Positions 12,466 to 24,110 are shown, counted from the first letter of the stretch. The stretch: DNA of 64,000 nt from Basidiobolus meristosporus CBS 931.73 (GCA_002104905.1 MCFE01000133.1:1-64000), one strand, 5' to 3'. The notes: generated from the sequence alone by a model not told the origin. Numbers and translations are program-made.

Positions 12466-13821
12466 ATGCCTGCATTCAAATCTCTATCGAATTTCCTTCT
12501 TCTCCTTCTGCTTAATTTTACCAAAGCCGTGTTCGCAAAAGGTGGTGGCGGTGGTGGTAGAGGGGGTGGTGGTGGTGGTGGTGGTGGGAGTAGAGGAGGA
12601 AGCGGTGGGGGCGCCGGCTATGTTCCGGTAATTATTCCATATGGTGGTGTGGGTCACTCTGGCGGTTCAGGTTCAAGAACCTCCTCTTTTCCTTGGTGGG
12701 GGATACTCCTTATCGTCCTTGGATTTATAGGCTTAATCATTTTATGCTTCTACTGTCTTAGACGTTATAAAAAGACTAGAGCCTCCAACACAACACCAGC
12801 TACAACTCTCCCAATCCACGTCGATACCAGTATGATGACTGTTCCGCACCAACCCAACCAGTTCTCTGCTGTCAACAGCGCGAACATCTTACCAAATGAG
12901 CCACTACCTGTGTATAGCCCCGAAGCGAATATCAACGAGACAAACGCTCCTCCCTTGCCTCCTCCGGTGTATGCTAATGTTTCCCCTGATACTTCACCAA
13001 GCCATTGCTTCTCTACCAAGAATGCAACTGAGCAGCAATTTGAGGCAGGGTTGAAATTCAGTCGAGAATTCCCGCCTTCGGCCAACCCATTGAGTACAGA
13101 GGAGCTTAATTACTTAGGATTTTATAAGAGCTTGGCGCTTAACAACTGGCTAATTAATCCTATGCTTAACGAGTATGTTTCTACGACAACATACAACTCT
13201 CCTCAGTCGAAAGCCACTAAGGGACCGTCTGTTCCTCTTGTACGCTTCCATACCCGTGGCAACGACCTTTCCATTCAAACACAATTCCCACTCCCAGCGT
13301 CTCTTTCCGACTCGGCTCTACAGGACACCATTTGCAGTAATCCCGAGACTTGTCCACTGGAAAGCATCACATCGATCTCATATTTCGAAGTGACGGTTGT
13401 AGACAAGCCAGACCCAAATGTCATCATTGCCATCGGCCTGGCGACCAGGCCCTATCCATATTTCAGGCTCCCGGGATGGAACATTTACAGTGTTGGATAT
13501 CACTCGGACGACGGTCGAAAATATGTTGACGACGGGTACGGTGGTCGCGATTACTCTGCTCCTTTCGGTGTGGGTGATGTCATTGGCTGCGGTTACGATC
13601 GTTCATCCGGCAGTGTCTTCTTTACCCGCAATGGCGTGAACCTTGGCATTGCACGTCAAGGTATGTGGCATCTCGTCTTTCCTACTTTGGGAGCAGACGG
13701 TGATGTAAGCGTTCAAGTCAACTTCGGCGAGAGCTCCTTTAAATATTTTCCAACAGTTGGTGCCAGTGGAAGCCACTCGGCTAGTGTAAAGTTTCCGGAC
13801 CATAGAGACTACATGAACTAG
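12466..13821 (+). CDS. Ssh4/Ear1-like SPRY-domain membrane protein with PPxY motif
   Basis: Single-exon gene for about 451 residues, start at 12466 (MPAFKSL); an upstream in-frame ATG at 12391 would precede the hydrophobic leader and is less likely. Order: signal peptide (residues 1-24), Gly-rich luminal stretch (about 26-70), one transmembrane helix (about 77-97), basic stop-transfer (RRYKK), Pro-rich linker with PPVY at 166-169 and LPVY at 147-150, then a SPRY/B30.2 domain (about 330-435; GWNIYSVGYHSDDGRKY, GDVIGCGYD, FFTRNG). Yeast Ssh4 and Ear1 have TM plus SPRY plus PPxY, and recruit the ubiquitin ligase Rsp5 to endosomal and vacuolar cargo. Similar adaptor function is inferred. The 16-residue almost pure Gly run is notable. 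The gene is convergent with the aminopeptidase gene, with 118 bp between stop codons. Confidence 0.88.
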   Translation: MPAFKSLSNFLLLLLLNFTKAVFAKGGGGGGRGGGGGGGGGSRGGSGGGAGYVPVIIPYGGVGHSGGSGSRTSSFPWWGILLIVLGFIGLIILCFYCLRRYKKTRASNTTPATTLPIHVDTSMMTVPHQPNQFSAVNSANILPNEPLPVYSPEANINETNAPPLPPPVYANVSPDTSPSHCFSTKNATEQQFEAGLKFSREFPPSANPLSTEELNYLGFYKSLALNNWLINPMLNEYVSTTTYNSPQSKATKGPSVPLVRFHTRGNDLSIQTQFPLPASLSDSALQDTICSNPETCPLESITSISYFEVTVVDKPDPNVIIAIGLATRPYPYFRLPGWNIYSVGYHSDDGRKYVDDGYGGRDYSAPFGVGDVIGCGYDRSSGSVFFTRNGVNLGIARQGMWHLVFPTLGADGDVSVQVNFGESSFKYFPTVGASGSHSASVKFPDHRDYMN

Positions 13822-13939
13822 GCCAGCTAGTGTATATTCGCATTTACCAGCAAGCAAGCAATGTATATAGCCATTAAACCATATATAATTTGTAATAGCT
13901 GAGTCGAGTAATAAATAAATTTTATGTTGATAATGCAAT

Positions 13940-15391
13940 CTAAATGAGTGGGACACGACGGCCATACGATCTTTTGGACGCAGTGGATGCGCCTTGGCTA
14001 GCGCGAGCCTTTGATACGCTTGATACATCATGAGAGTAGACGGCAACCGCATGGGCAATGCTACGAGCATTGATCAGAAATGCGCCATGTGCGAGATTAG
14101 CAGTGGTATCGCACGCCAAATGGTAGCACTGATCTAAGGCTTCTCCGGCCTTGCCACCGAATTTTTCTGCTTGCTCCTCAGTTTTGATTTCGTCGGCTCC
14201 AGTATCCAGGCCACCCGATGGGATACCTACTTCAGCAAATGGGCCCACGTCTGTGCGGCTGTAAGGAACAACGCTGCTTTCATAGACGATATCCTTCGCC
14301 TTGAAATGATCCTCAAAGAGCTTCGTGATGACTTCGGAGCCAGCAGGGACTGGTTCGCCACTCGAATCACCATTGTATGTACGAATGATATAGTTGGGAG
14401 AAGCAAGCATGTCGAAGTTCAGGATCACTGCTATATTGTCAACATCGGTGTGTGTCAAGCTCTTCACATAATGCTCGGAGCCTAGTAGTCCAAACTCCTC
14501 CGATGACCACCAGCCAAACCGGACCTTGTTCTTGGGCCGAATGTGACGAAACTGATAAGCAATTTCAAGAAGTGCTGAGCTACCGGAGCCATTATCATTG
14601 ATTCCCGGACCAGCCCGCACAGAGTCAGTATGAGCCCCAAGCATGATCACATTCTTCGGGTCTCCACCCTTGGTTTCGGCAATGATGTTATATGTTTTCC
14701 GATTCTCCCGTAGCTCAACGAGATTCAGCGTAGCGACTACTTCCCCCTTCTTCAGCAGCTCGATCAACTCTTTGCCCGACTCCTGGCTAATACCACCAGT
14801 CGGGATTGTGGAGGTTCCTTCCGCCCCCAAGGTTCCTTTCAGGCTGCCTGGGGAGTTGTTGTAGATGATGGTGGCCACTGCCCCATACTTGCTTGCGTTT
14901 ACTGACTTGTCGTTGAACGCGCAACCACCGCGCTCGATGAGTGCGATTTTCCCCTTAAGCTCAACTCCCGAGAATTCCTCGGCCGTACAACCGTCTCCGG
15001 TCACCCCTTGGACCAGAACTACTGGCGCGGTGAGCCCACTCTCTGGAGTGGACGCTGTGAGTGTCATGGCCCCGATTTCGTACTCCTTACCGTTAGCACT
15101 CAACTTCTCTGTTTTGGTTTCTGAGTAGGGGGCGCTAAATTCCTGAAGGGTGACCTCATACCCGGACCGTTCAACAATGCTGCGAATGTAGTCGAGTGTA
15201 AGTTGGTGTCCCTCTGAGCCAAACACCCTGGTGCCGTTGTGCTGAGTCGCAAATTTCTGGAGATTGTCTGTATGTCTCAGAAGGCCTTTAAGGGTGATTC
15301 TGTGCTGTAGCCACTCGGAACGCAAACCCTCATATTGAAGGGCAGCAGCGGCGGTAGCAGCGAGGGTGAGAATTGCGATGGAAGCTTTCAT
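13940..15391 (-). CDS. Aminopeptidase Y-like secreted or vacuolar M28 metallopeptidase
   Basis: Single-exon gene for about 483 residues. I chose the ATG at 15391 (MKASIAILTLAATAAAA) because it gives a clean signal peptide; another in-frame ATG at 15415 lies upstream. A protease-associated (PA) domain sits at about 120-215 (KGKIALIERGGCAF), inside the M28 catalytic fold. Di-zinc ligands are visible in order: H in GAHTDSV, D in INDNGSGSS, E-E in SSEEFGLLGS, D in NFDML, H in CYHLACD. Family members remove N-terminal residues from peptides in the vacuole or outside the cell. All key residues are present, so activity is expected. It lies 410 bp downstream of the Glo3-like gene on the same strand. 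Confidence 0.93.
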   Translation of the reverse strand: MKASIAILTLAATAAAALQYEGLRSEWLQHRITLKGLLRHTDNLQKFATQHNGTRVFGSEGHQLTLDYIRSIVERSGYEVTLQEFSAPYSETKTEKLSANGKEYEIGAMTLTASTPESGLTAPVVLVQGVTGDGCTAEEFSGVELKGKIALIERGGCAFNDKSVNASKYGAVATIIYNNSPGSLKGTLGAEGTSTIPTGGISQESGKELIELLKKGEVVATLNLVELRENRKTYNIIAETKGGDPKNVIMLGAHTDSVRAGPGINDNGSGSSALLEIAYQFRHIRPKNKVRFGWWSSEEFGLLGSEHYVKSLTHTDVDNIAVILNFDMLASPNYIIRTYNGDSSGEPVPAGSEVITKLFEDHFKAKDIVYESSVVPYSRTDVGPFAEVGIPSGGLDTGADEIKTEEQAEKFGGKAGEALDQCYHLACDTTANLAHGAFLINARSIAHAVAVYSHDVSSVSKARASQGASTASKRSYGRRVPLI

Positions 15392-15800
15392 AGTTGAACA
15401 GCACATAACCACCAATATCGCTTTATATTCTCTGGCCTCGTGCTTACGATACGTAAACGTTTTCGGATAAATTTAAGAAGCGAATACTATGATGGTGGAT
15501 ACATATCAGGTGATCGTCCATGGCCATATGAACATCACTAATGAAGAAACACAACATATATAGGGCAGGGCTTGGGTAGTACAGTTGGCCGTTTGATTAG
15601 GTAATATGGACCTTGGTCAAGTGGTGCTAAAGGCTCATATCCTGACCTTCGCATTCCACTTCTCTACCAATACGCCCAATTGCACGACTCCAGGGATTTG
15701 GTTTTGTGACAGTTCATCATATCATACACTTTATGTAATTTAGAATAAATATGGTGTACACAGGGTAAAGAGCAATAGACGGGATGGAACTGTACTAGGC
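15392..15800. other. Intergenic region upstream of the aminopeptidase gene
   Basis: 410 bp between the 3' end of the ArfGAP gene and the start of the aminopeptidase gene, both on the minus strand. It must hold the aminopeptidase promoter; no specific site is recognised. Confidence 0.6.
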
Positions 15801-17365
15801 CTAATAGTACCTGCTTTGGATGTCTTTTATCATACCTGTGATCTTTTGCGAAGCATTTTGTGCAGCATCTCGAACAGAGGCTAGATCAGCTTGGCTGACG
15901 AAGCGTTGAGCGTATTCTTTTGCTGTCCCTTCGATTCCTCCTAGGTTGATGTTGTACCCTCCTGGATCATATGGTTAGTCTCCGAGAAGATGGAATCCAG
16001 ATGGACAGCGACTTGCCTGGTTGGTCATTGTTGGCCTCTTCGTCTCTTCCAAAGTACTGTGCGCTACTAATGCTGGAGGCACCATCAAACTCTCGCAATC
16101 TGGTGCGCTGTTCAGACAGATGCTGTGGATCGTAAGCATCTCTACCAAAGTACATATCTGAGGAGATTGCTTTTTGGCTTGAAAATGTATCCCTTGCATA
16201 ATGAGAATCTTCAAGTAAACGAACCATTAGCTCATGTATGTGGGCCACTCGGATCAAAGAGATTACCATCATCTTCAGTAGTTGATTTGCTCGTGTTGCT
16301 AGGTTTCTTGGAGTCTCGAGGGCCAGTGGCTCCAAATCCCAGCCTGCTGACGCCCATCCCCAATCTTTCCACATTCTGAGTATTTCCTTGCTGTAGATGG
16401 CTTGGGGTTTCAAAGGAGCTCTTTCTTGGTGGAGAATGATCTTTAGTCATATTCACTGAATCATCTGCATCGTCAAAGAGGCTCTGGGTTAATGCCAGCT
16501 TCTTTTCCTCCTCAATTGCTCTACGCTCCGCCGCTTCGAAATCTATCCCCCCTTTCTTAGCCCCTAGTTTACTTGCGCCAAGCTTACTCGCCCCCAATCC
16601 ACCTTTACGAGCGCCACCTATTCCCTTACTTCTTAAATTAGTTCGTGAAGTTGTGCGCCCGCTTGTCGGTGAGGTTGTCGGGGAAGTAGGAGAGTCAAGA
16701 TCTGGAGTCGCACCGGAACCTACATTTCCAGGGAGGGACTTTGCACCAGTGTCTTCACTTAAAATCACTCGGTCAGGGAATCTGCAAGAGATTTCGAGCC
16801 GTCAATGTGAGGGACTAGATGTACCACCGGAGAGTCAAACTTTACCTTTTAGCATCTTCCTTCGCGTTCATCAGAATCTTGTCTTTGTAGCTAACGGCAG
16901 CACGACTGGTGTATTTACTTTTCGCATCTTTGAACTTGTCGCTACCACCGTGGGATCGAAAGTACTCCCTTGCTTGGGTGTTTCCGCCAACTTTCATCAT
17001 TCGAAGTTGCTCCCAGGTCCACGAGTCCAGCGTTGTCGATCTGATATCCACATAGCGTAGAGATTGATTACTGCCGTGATATAGAAGGATTCAACTGCGT
17101 TTGGAACCTACCTGACAAAACTCAAGTGAACGCCCAGGTTTCTATGAACCGAGGAACAATCCAGGCAAATATAGATGCCATAGGTAATGGAGGCCCATAC
17201 TGGGTTGTTGGCCTGGCAATCGAAGCAGAGCTAACAGAGTGCGGTAAGAATTGCTGACAAGCAGTTGATTCAAAGGAGACAGAACGGGGAAGGTACCTTG
17301 TTTTCTCGTCGAGATAAGAGTTTTTTGAAGATTTCCTGGGTTTCTTCTTTGGTAGGCTCACTCAT
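15801..17365 (-). CDS. GLO3: Glo3/ARFGAP2-3-type ArfGAP
   Basis: Six-exon model, about 416 residues: 17365-17297, 17230-17112, 17040-16846, 16781-16267, 16208-16017, 15961-15801. The ArfGAP zinc finger is C-X2-C-X16-C-X2-C (from CFDC to CLDC, residues about 25-48), followed by [13 protein letters not shown] with the catalytic Arg. The middle is Lys/Gly-rich with [16 protein letters not shown], and the C-terminus has two repeats of the Glo3 regulatory motif type ([23 protein letters not shown]). This architecture is that of Glo3/ARFGAP2/3, which stimulate GTP hydrolysis by Arf1 on COPI vesicles during Golgi-ER traffic. Intron 5 begins GCAAGT, a GC-AG intron with branch sequence GACTAAC. The intron 4 donor GTAATC at 16266 is the best in-frame choice. 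Confidence 0.9.
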
Positions 17366-18016
17366 AAATGCTCCTGGTTACAGATATGTGGGTAGTCGAG
17401 GGTTGTACAAGGTTGTTCTTGGGATATGCGCAGAAGTTTTGGTAAGGATCTTCTGCTGCAAATAGGCTAGCGGAAAAGCAGAAGGCCAGGATTGAAGCGA
17501 GGTTGGCTTGGGGAAAGTTGGAGATACGTAAAGGATGGCTTAGGGGAAATTGGAAATTCGTGCGTTTAATACAAGTGACTGGGTTAGGTTTAGACTGTTC
17601 AGCGGATATCGTATGAAGCCTGGCCAATCAGGCACGGTATACGACGAAAGCAGATATATTTGTCAGACTTCTTTCCTTATAAGCCAATTACCGCGGATTC
17701 CCATTAACAATGCCTGGTTGCGTAGCGTTCATCGAGGGAGTGGGAGACTGACCAGGGCCAGGGCGGCAGTGGCTTGTGGGATTCTCAAATTTCCCTGATT
17801 TGACAATTATTATGGATTCAGTAGTTTAGCTGTGGGTGGCACCCAACCATTGGGTTTATTTATACATGTCTATATGCACATATTCATTTGAATTTCCTTG
17901 AATGGAGGTCAATTAGATTTTCCGTCCAAGACCCAGATTCGCCCCTTGTCGAGCAACAAAATATAAAAGCTGGCCTTGACCAAAGTTCCGCCCAACCATT
18001 TCCATCAACCACAACA
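17366..18016. promoter_or_regulatory. Shared divergent promoter region, ArfGAP and aldose 1-epimerase genes
   Basis: About 650 bp between two divergent start codons. A TATA-like atataaaa lies near 17960, about 50 bp upstream of the epimerase ATG. Short open frames here (for example 17550-17798) have no recognisable content. Confidence 0.45.
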
Positions 18017-19176
18017 ATGCCCGTTCAAGAAAAATTGATCTCCAGCGAAGACAAGGTGTATGAATACACCTTGACCAATCAGAGCGGGGACCTCACCGTG
18101 AAGCTATTGAACTTCGGCGCGACGGTGACCCACCTACTGTTCAAAGATACACAGGGCGTGTCAAGAGACCTGTTGCTTGGCTTCGATACCTATGAAGAAT
18201 ACCTCAAGGTCAGAAAAGATGGCACCAACCCCTACTTCGGCTGTGTCGTCGGACGTACTGCTGGAAGGTAATCGATGGTCCAGTTCCCGATACTCTGTAT
18301 TTCCTACTAATCGGACCACTATGTAGAATGGTAAACGCCAAGTTCACCCTCAACCAGAAGGAATATAGATTGAGCGCCAACGAGGCCCCCAACCACCTGC
18401 ACGGTGGTGCGGTGGGTTTTGACTCGAAGGTGTGGGAGAGCAGAATTATCAGCGAGAGTCCCGCCTGTGTGGAGTTCAAACACCTCTCTGTCGATGGGGA
18501 GGAGGGCTATCCCGGGAACTTTGAGATCAAGATTCGCTATACTGTGACCGAGGAGAATGAGCTGAAGCTGGATTATGACGGTGGCTTAACTTCCGACAAC
18601 CCAGAGGATCAAATGACCCTCGCTAGCTTGACCAACCACATGTACTTCAATTTGAGCGGATGCGAACTGGAGTCAACTGTGAGCAACCATACACTCCATT
18701 CCGATTGTAAATATGTGTTAGAGCTGGGAGATGATCTACTGCCCACTGGTGCGCTTCTGCCCGTCGATGCCATTCAAGGGCTGGATTTCTCGAAGGAATC
18801 CAGAATGGGTGATAACATGGAGCTCCTGCCACAAAAGGGCTTCGACCACGTATTCGTCCTCAAGAAGCCGGAGGATCTCAACAACAATCTGGAATACGCA
18901 GCAAGAGTGAAGTCCGTGAAGACCGGCATATCGGTTGTCATGCATACAACTGAGCCTTCCTTTGTGCTGTACTCCTCCAACTTCTTGGACGGAACCTTGC
19001 CAGCCAAGAAATCCACCCAGCCCAAGGCCGGTTCCTACCAAAAGTACGGCGGCCTTTGCTTGGAAGGCTGCAGATACCCCAATGCCATCAACCAACCAGC
19101 CTGGCAACCACAGGTGATTCTTCGTAAGCAAGATCGCTACCACCAGTCCACCATTTACAAATTCGATCGTAACTAG
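18017..19176 (+). CDS. Aldose 1-epimerase (galactose mutarotase family)
   Basis: Two exons (18017-18267, 18327-19176) joined by a 59-nt intron with CTACTAAT branch sequence; about 366 residues. The ATG at 18017 (MPVQEKL) is preferred over an in-frame ATG at 17888. Motifs of the family: N-terminal VVGRTAGR, the substrate-binding NHLHGG with the conserved His, TNHMYFNLSG with the catalytic His, FDHVFVL, and a Glu in LCLEG near the C-terminus. The enzyme interconverts alpha and beta anomers of aldoses such as glucose and galactose in the cytosol. Length and motif order match single-domain fungal mutarotases. Confidence 0.93.
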
Positions 19177-19291
19177 ATCCACTCCGTTTTGTCCTCATGT
19201 ACATTATCACGCAACACAATAAACACCCATTTTGTTGAACCATATCACATGGGAATAAGCGTCTTTAATGTATCCGTTATTACGAAACCAC

Positions 19292-20370
19292 TCATCCCTC
19301 GTCGCTCGATTCGATCTCTGATTCGTCTGTACACACCAGTTCGTCTTTGGGTTTAGCTTTCTTCTCCTCCGGGATGATTTCCGCCTCAACCAACTAGGAA
19401 AGAGCAAAGAGAGTTAGCGTAGTTCACAAGGGGGGCATGAGGCTAGTTACCATCGGTGGAGTGGCGGTCACGGGACCAAACGGAGGCGGCAGATTCATTT
19501 TGTTCATTAGATGTAGGACTTGAGTGTAGAGCTTAGGCACGGCGACTATAGCGTTCATGATGTTTTTCAACGTGTCGACGGTTGGTGGTGGGTATCGATA
19601 GTACAGGTTTGGCTGTGACGGATAGTTGATGCTAGGGGAGGGTCTTGATTAGACGGCGCTAGTCTGTGCTTACATAACCGAGAGGCTCTTACCCAAGCTC
19701 AGGGGCGATAGGCTCCGCTTCCATCTCCGTGAGCCCCGATCGTTCTGCCGGGGCGTGGCCGTGGCCGAGCGGGTTGGGGTTGACAGCGGAGTAAGAGGAA
19801 CCGCTTGATATCGAGGAAGGGATTAAAGGCTGGTTGGCATGAGATAGACAAAAAGAAGGGAACCTGGGCTGTTCGGTAGGGTTCGTGGTTTCCCCACTGT
19901 GTCCATATGGATGCGGGTTAGGAATGTCAGGTGTGTGGCTGGTGTTTTCGAGCTTTGATTTGTTCGGTAGGGCGTATTCGACGCGTAATTTGTTTCCGTG
20001 AAAATCTAGCTGCTGCAGTCGACCAAACGCCAGTGCCGCGGTGTTTCGGTCAGGGAAATCCACGAACGCTGTGTTTTTCTGGAGAGGATATCCTTAGGGC
20101 CAGCGCTGGTGTGAAAATACCAAACCGCCTCGAAGACCTGACTTACCATTTTGTTGGTCTCCATGGGTCTCACTTGGAGCGCACCAAAGTGTTGGAAAAA
20201 GGAATCCACATCTTTCCTCCCCAAATCTGGTAGATTCTTGATGATAAGCGTGGTAACTTCCTAAATTCCAAGGGTGAGCATGAGGGTATGGGCTAGGTAA
20301 CGAAGCAAAGGATTACTTGGGAAAGAAAGTTGACAGGCTGAGGGGTTTCTATGTTAAGGTTGGTGAACAT
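19292..20370 (-). CDS. U11/U12-65K (RNPC3)-like minor spliceosome protein lacking the C-terminal RRM
   Basis: Five exons (20370-20317, 20260-20147, 20078-19693, 19631-19451, 19393-19292), about 278 residues. An N-terminal RRM spans about 19-95: RNP2 LIIKNLP, then HFGALQVR, RNP1-region NTAFVDFP, RLQQLDFHGNKLRVEYA. A Pro-rich linker follows. Exon 4 then encodes the block diagnostic of RNPC3: YPPPTVDTLKNI, VPKLYTQVLHLMNKMNLPPP and FGPVTATPPM. In human RNPC3 the N-terminal part contacts U11-59K and a second, C-terminal RRM binds U12 snRNA. Here the protein stops after an acidic tail (ESSDEG) and no room for a second RRM remains before the epimerase gene. Similarity was judged by eye from memory of the family. 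It is divergent from the Nom1 gene with 222 bp between starts. Confidence 0.82.
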
Positions 20371-20592
20371 TAAAACAACTCAAGAATGAAATCCACATGG
20401 TAAATTGGTGATCCATATGGGTGGACAGCCTAATCTGATCGATCTCCGTAAAAAATCCAAGGCCAGAGGGGATTGATGGTCCTCCGAAATGATGCGGGAA
20501 ATATCTAAAAAAAAGAAAAAAACTTGGTGTTATAGGTGGATTGGATTAGAGGGTCACGAAGTTATTCTTTGAACAGAGAGCACTATACCAAC
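20371..20592. promoter_or_regulatory. Divergent promoter between the U11/U12-65K and Nom1 genes
   Basis: Only 222 bp separate the two start codons, so both genes probably share promoter elements. An A-rich run near 20508-20522 is the only visible feature. Confidence 0.5.
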
Positions 20593-23500
20593 ATGCCACC
20601 AACAAATAGAGGCGGACGTAGAATGGGGGGTGCTAGAAAAAAAAACACCACCAAAATGCCGCTGGCTCTGGTGAATGAGATGAGCACACAAGGTAGCTTA
20701 CGACTTAACTTTACACCTAACCAAATGCAGTCACGCCTAACACCCAGCTGCCCTCCAACCCTTTCCAGAGCAGACGGATGACCGTGATTTCAGCAAGAAG
20801 TTCAAGAACAGAGCTCAATCGCGTAAAGACAAACGTAAACAAGATCGGTTGATGAAAAAGCGCCAGAGAGCTCCCAGACCCAAAATGGTACTCGCCATTT
20901 AAGGCTCTATTCCAGAGTTGGAAAGCTAAGCCAATCCTCTTATGTGAAACAGGAAAAAGAGCCTCCCATGAAACGTCAGAAGGTGACTCCTCCCGAAGAG
21001 AAGAAGCCCTCAACCAAACCCGAAGGAAAGATGAACAACCCGCTGGAGAAATTGTCCAAATCCAACCCAAACTTCTATAAACTGTTGCAAAGTTCGAATT
21101 TGGTGGAGGGGACCGAAGGAACTGGCTCCTTCGACGTTGACGAGTTGGAGTTGAGACGCTTCGAAAGCAAGTTAGGAATCAAGAAGGGCGGGAAGCTTAA
21201 GCAAAGCTTCGTAGAGGATGGCCTTGATTGTTAGTGCAGAGATTTGATAGACTTCATGGGGTTTTCTGTCATGCTAACCATTGAATTCTTCAACCCAGTT
21301 CTGCTCGACGGACTTAAGGTCGGATCAAGCAGACTTCTATCCAAGTCGAAAAAGGGACAAGACCCTTCGGAGGATAAGGTAACATGGATAATTCTGGGAG
21401 ACTTCTGCTATAGCATGGCTCAACGGTTACTACTAGGATGAAGAATCTCCGCAAGAGAGCGAGGAGGATACGGGCTCTGAGGATGGTACGTCATGTCGGT
21501 ATGTGAGTTGGTATATCAGAGTATTTAGAAATCATACGTTAGATTTGGAGGAGGACGTCGAGCTAAGTGAGGATGAGGAAGAGTTGAGTGAGGGCGAGGA
21601 AGAGATGAGCGAGATAGAGGAGGAGTTGACCGAAGGTGAGGAAGAAGAGGAGTTGAGTGAAGACGAGGAAGAAGAGGAGTTGAGTGAAGACGAGGAAGAA
21701 GAGCAGTTGAGTGAAGAAGACGACCAGAAAGAAATGGGAGAAGATAGCGAAGAGGAGGAGGAGGAGGAGGAGGAGACAGATGCCACGAAAGATACAAAAC
21801 CACAAGATGGAGCAGGTACGCAGCGAGTACCTAGTGTGCCACGAGATACAAGACGATTAACATATAGTCTTCAGTAAAATACATTCCTCCGCATTTGAGA
21901 AATCTCCAAAAGGATGCCGGGAAATCGGAACAACAGATTCGACTTCAAAGGCAACTTCAAGGTCTCATCAACAAGTAAGTGAGCGAGCTTGCAGCGGATC
22001 TCCCGGACTCCACTGACAAACCTATTCAGGCTGAGTGAGACCAATATGGAGGCCATCCTTAGCGACATCGAAGAGCTCTACCGTAAATACAGCCGTAACG
22101 GTAAGGAGAAATGACCGCCTCTTGGTGACGACCACTGAATTAATCGAATTGTATCAGACGTTACCACCACCATCACCAACTTGGTGCTCAATGCTATTTC
22201 CACCAAAGCCAACCTGATCGACTCGTATTTGATCATCAATGCTGGCTTGGTTTGCTCGTTGTACCGTATCATCGGTGTCGAAGCCGGTACGTTTCTGGTC
22301 TACCGACGAGACGGCGTACATGTTCTAATCGAGATTTCATATCAGGTGCTCACTTTGTGCAGACATTGGTGGAGTCGTTCGAGGAGCATCACAAAAAATA
22401 CTCTCAGATGGCCCGTGGTAGCCAAGACGACGACGAAGCATTCGGAAAAGAATGTAACAACCTGATTATGCTTGTCGCCGAGCTGTACAACTTCCAAGTG
22501 ATCTCGAACGTCCTTGTTTACGATCTTATCAAGCTGCTCATCCAAGACCTGAACGAGCTGAATGTAGAGCTTCTCCTTAAACTACTCAAAGGTTTGTCTT
22601 GAGCCGCATTGCACGTAGCGCTTCCGACCATTAATTTCAGCATGTTTCCAGCCGCTGGTTTCCAGCTAAGACAAGAAAACCCCGCCTCGTTCAAAGAGGT
22701 CATCCTGCTGATCCAGGCGGATGTCGCCAAGCGAAATGCGGCCACCATGGGGTAAATGCTTGATCGCGAGTCCTACTCCTCGGCCATCACTCACCAACCT
22801 CTCCATAGCTCGCGACTCAAGTTCATGATTGAAACCATGACAAATCTGAAGAACAACCGAACTAAGAGCAGCAACCTCAACACGGAGAATGTCGTGCGCA
22901 TGAAGAAGTTCTTGAACAACCTCAGCAAGAAGCGCCATGGTACGAATCGCTTGAAGCATGTTGATCAAACGTATGCTAAACCGCTCCCCTGTAGTCTTTG
23001 GCTCCGAACCTCTTGGTGTTAGCTTGGATGACATCCACTCCATCCATACCAAAGGTAACGTTTGACAGAACCCCCGGCTTGAATAGCCCAAGGCTCACTC
23101 GTTTGTAGGAAAATGGTGGCTCGTCGGATCTTCTTGGGCTGGCCACGGCGAGGAGCTCGCAGAAGCAGCCAAGAAAATCCAGAAGGATGAAGCCAACGAA
23201 AAGTTATTGGAGTTGGCGCGCAAGCAAAACATGAACACAGATGTTCGTCGAAGCGTGTTCATCATCCTGATGACCAGTGATGTAAGTAAACTCTGGCAGC
23301 ACCCGAAGGATAGTGTTGAGGCTAACTCCGTCGGTAGGATTATGTGGACGCGTTCGAAAGATTACTGAAACTAGGACTGAAGGAGGTCCAGGAGCGAGAG
23401 ATTGTTCGCGTGCTGGTCCAGTGTAGTGGAAATGTATGGCCAAGTAGATGAATGGTTTGCTCGCTTCACGACACTAACCTGTTTCCGCAGGAACAAACAT

Positions 23501-24110
23501 ACAATCCATACTACTCGTTGGTGGGGCAGAAGTTCTGTTCGTTGAAGCATAGCTTCAAGGTCACCTTCCAATACTCCCTGTGGGACTTCATGAGAGAGAT
23601 GGGCGAGTCTGACGTGGGTGGCATGGAGATGTTGAAATCAACCTCAGCACCGTCATTGGACAGCAATAGTCAAGTGCCTCTACGAAGGGTGGTGAATCTT
23701 GCCAGAATGTTTGCTTTCCTATTAGCCGATGGCTCTCTCTCCTTGATGATTCTCAAGGTACATCCAAGTGTTTGTGTTCAGCGTGAGCACCGACTAACGT
23801 CTCTCTGATATAGACTGTGTCTTTCACAAAACTGAAGCCACGTACCCGAGTTTTCTTCCAGATGCTGTTCTCTCACCTGATTATCACTTCTCAGTCTGGC
23901 CCTAAGAGAGACATCAATGAGCTTGCCAGCATTTTTGCCAAGGTCACGCCTATCCCCACATTGGCCCAAGGGGTCCTATTCTTCCTTCAAACTTTTGTGA
24001 AGCGCGGCGAGCTTATCAAGGATGAAGGTGAAAAGGAACTGGTCAAATGGGGCTGCAAGGTCGCGAAACAAGTGATTCAAGGCAAACTGGGCGGCACGAG
24101 CATGTACTAA
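20593..24110 (+). CDS. Nom1/Sgd1-like nucleolar MIF4G-MA3 protein
   Basis: Seventeen short exons give an open frame of about 855 residues. Exons: 20593-20692, 20769-20887, 20953-21229, 21299-21378, 21437-21485, 21543-21815, 21875-21974, 22030-22100, 22158-22286, 22346-22591, 22652-22751, 22809-22939, 22995-23054, 23109-23281, 23338-23433, 23491-23757, 23814-24110. A basic N-terminus (KDKRKQDRLMKKRQR) is followed by a long acidic LSEDEEEE repeat tract (exon 6), the signature KYIPPHLR (exon 7), a MIF4G domain (exons 7-12) and an MA3 domain (exons 14-17). Sgd1/NOM1 acts in 18S rRNA maturation and small-subunit biogenesis, and recruits the helicase eIF4AIII/Fal1. In exon 11 the second of two nearby AGs (22651) keeps the frame. 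All introns are 49-76 nt. Confidence 0.9.

Noticed and set aside
16229-16266. Alternative donor GTGGCC for ArfGAP intron 4
   Set aside because: It also keeps the frame, but GTAATC at 16266 has better consensus and gives a 58-nt intron like its neighbours. The alternative adds only a few residues.
21503-21877. Acidic and Ser-rich open frames on both strands
   Set aside because: The plus-strand frame is exon 6 of the Nom1-like gene; the minus-strand Ser/Leu-rich frames are its shadows.
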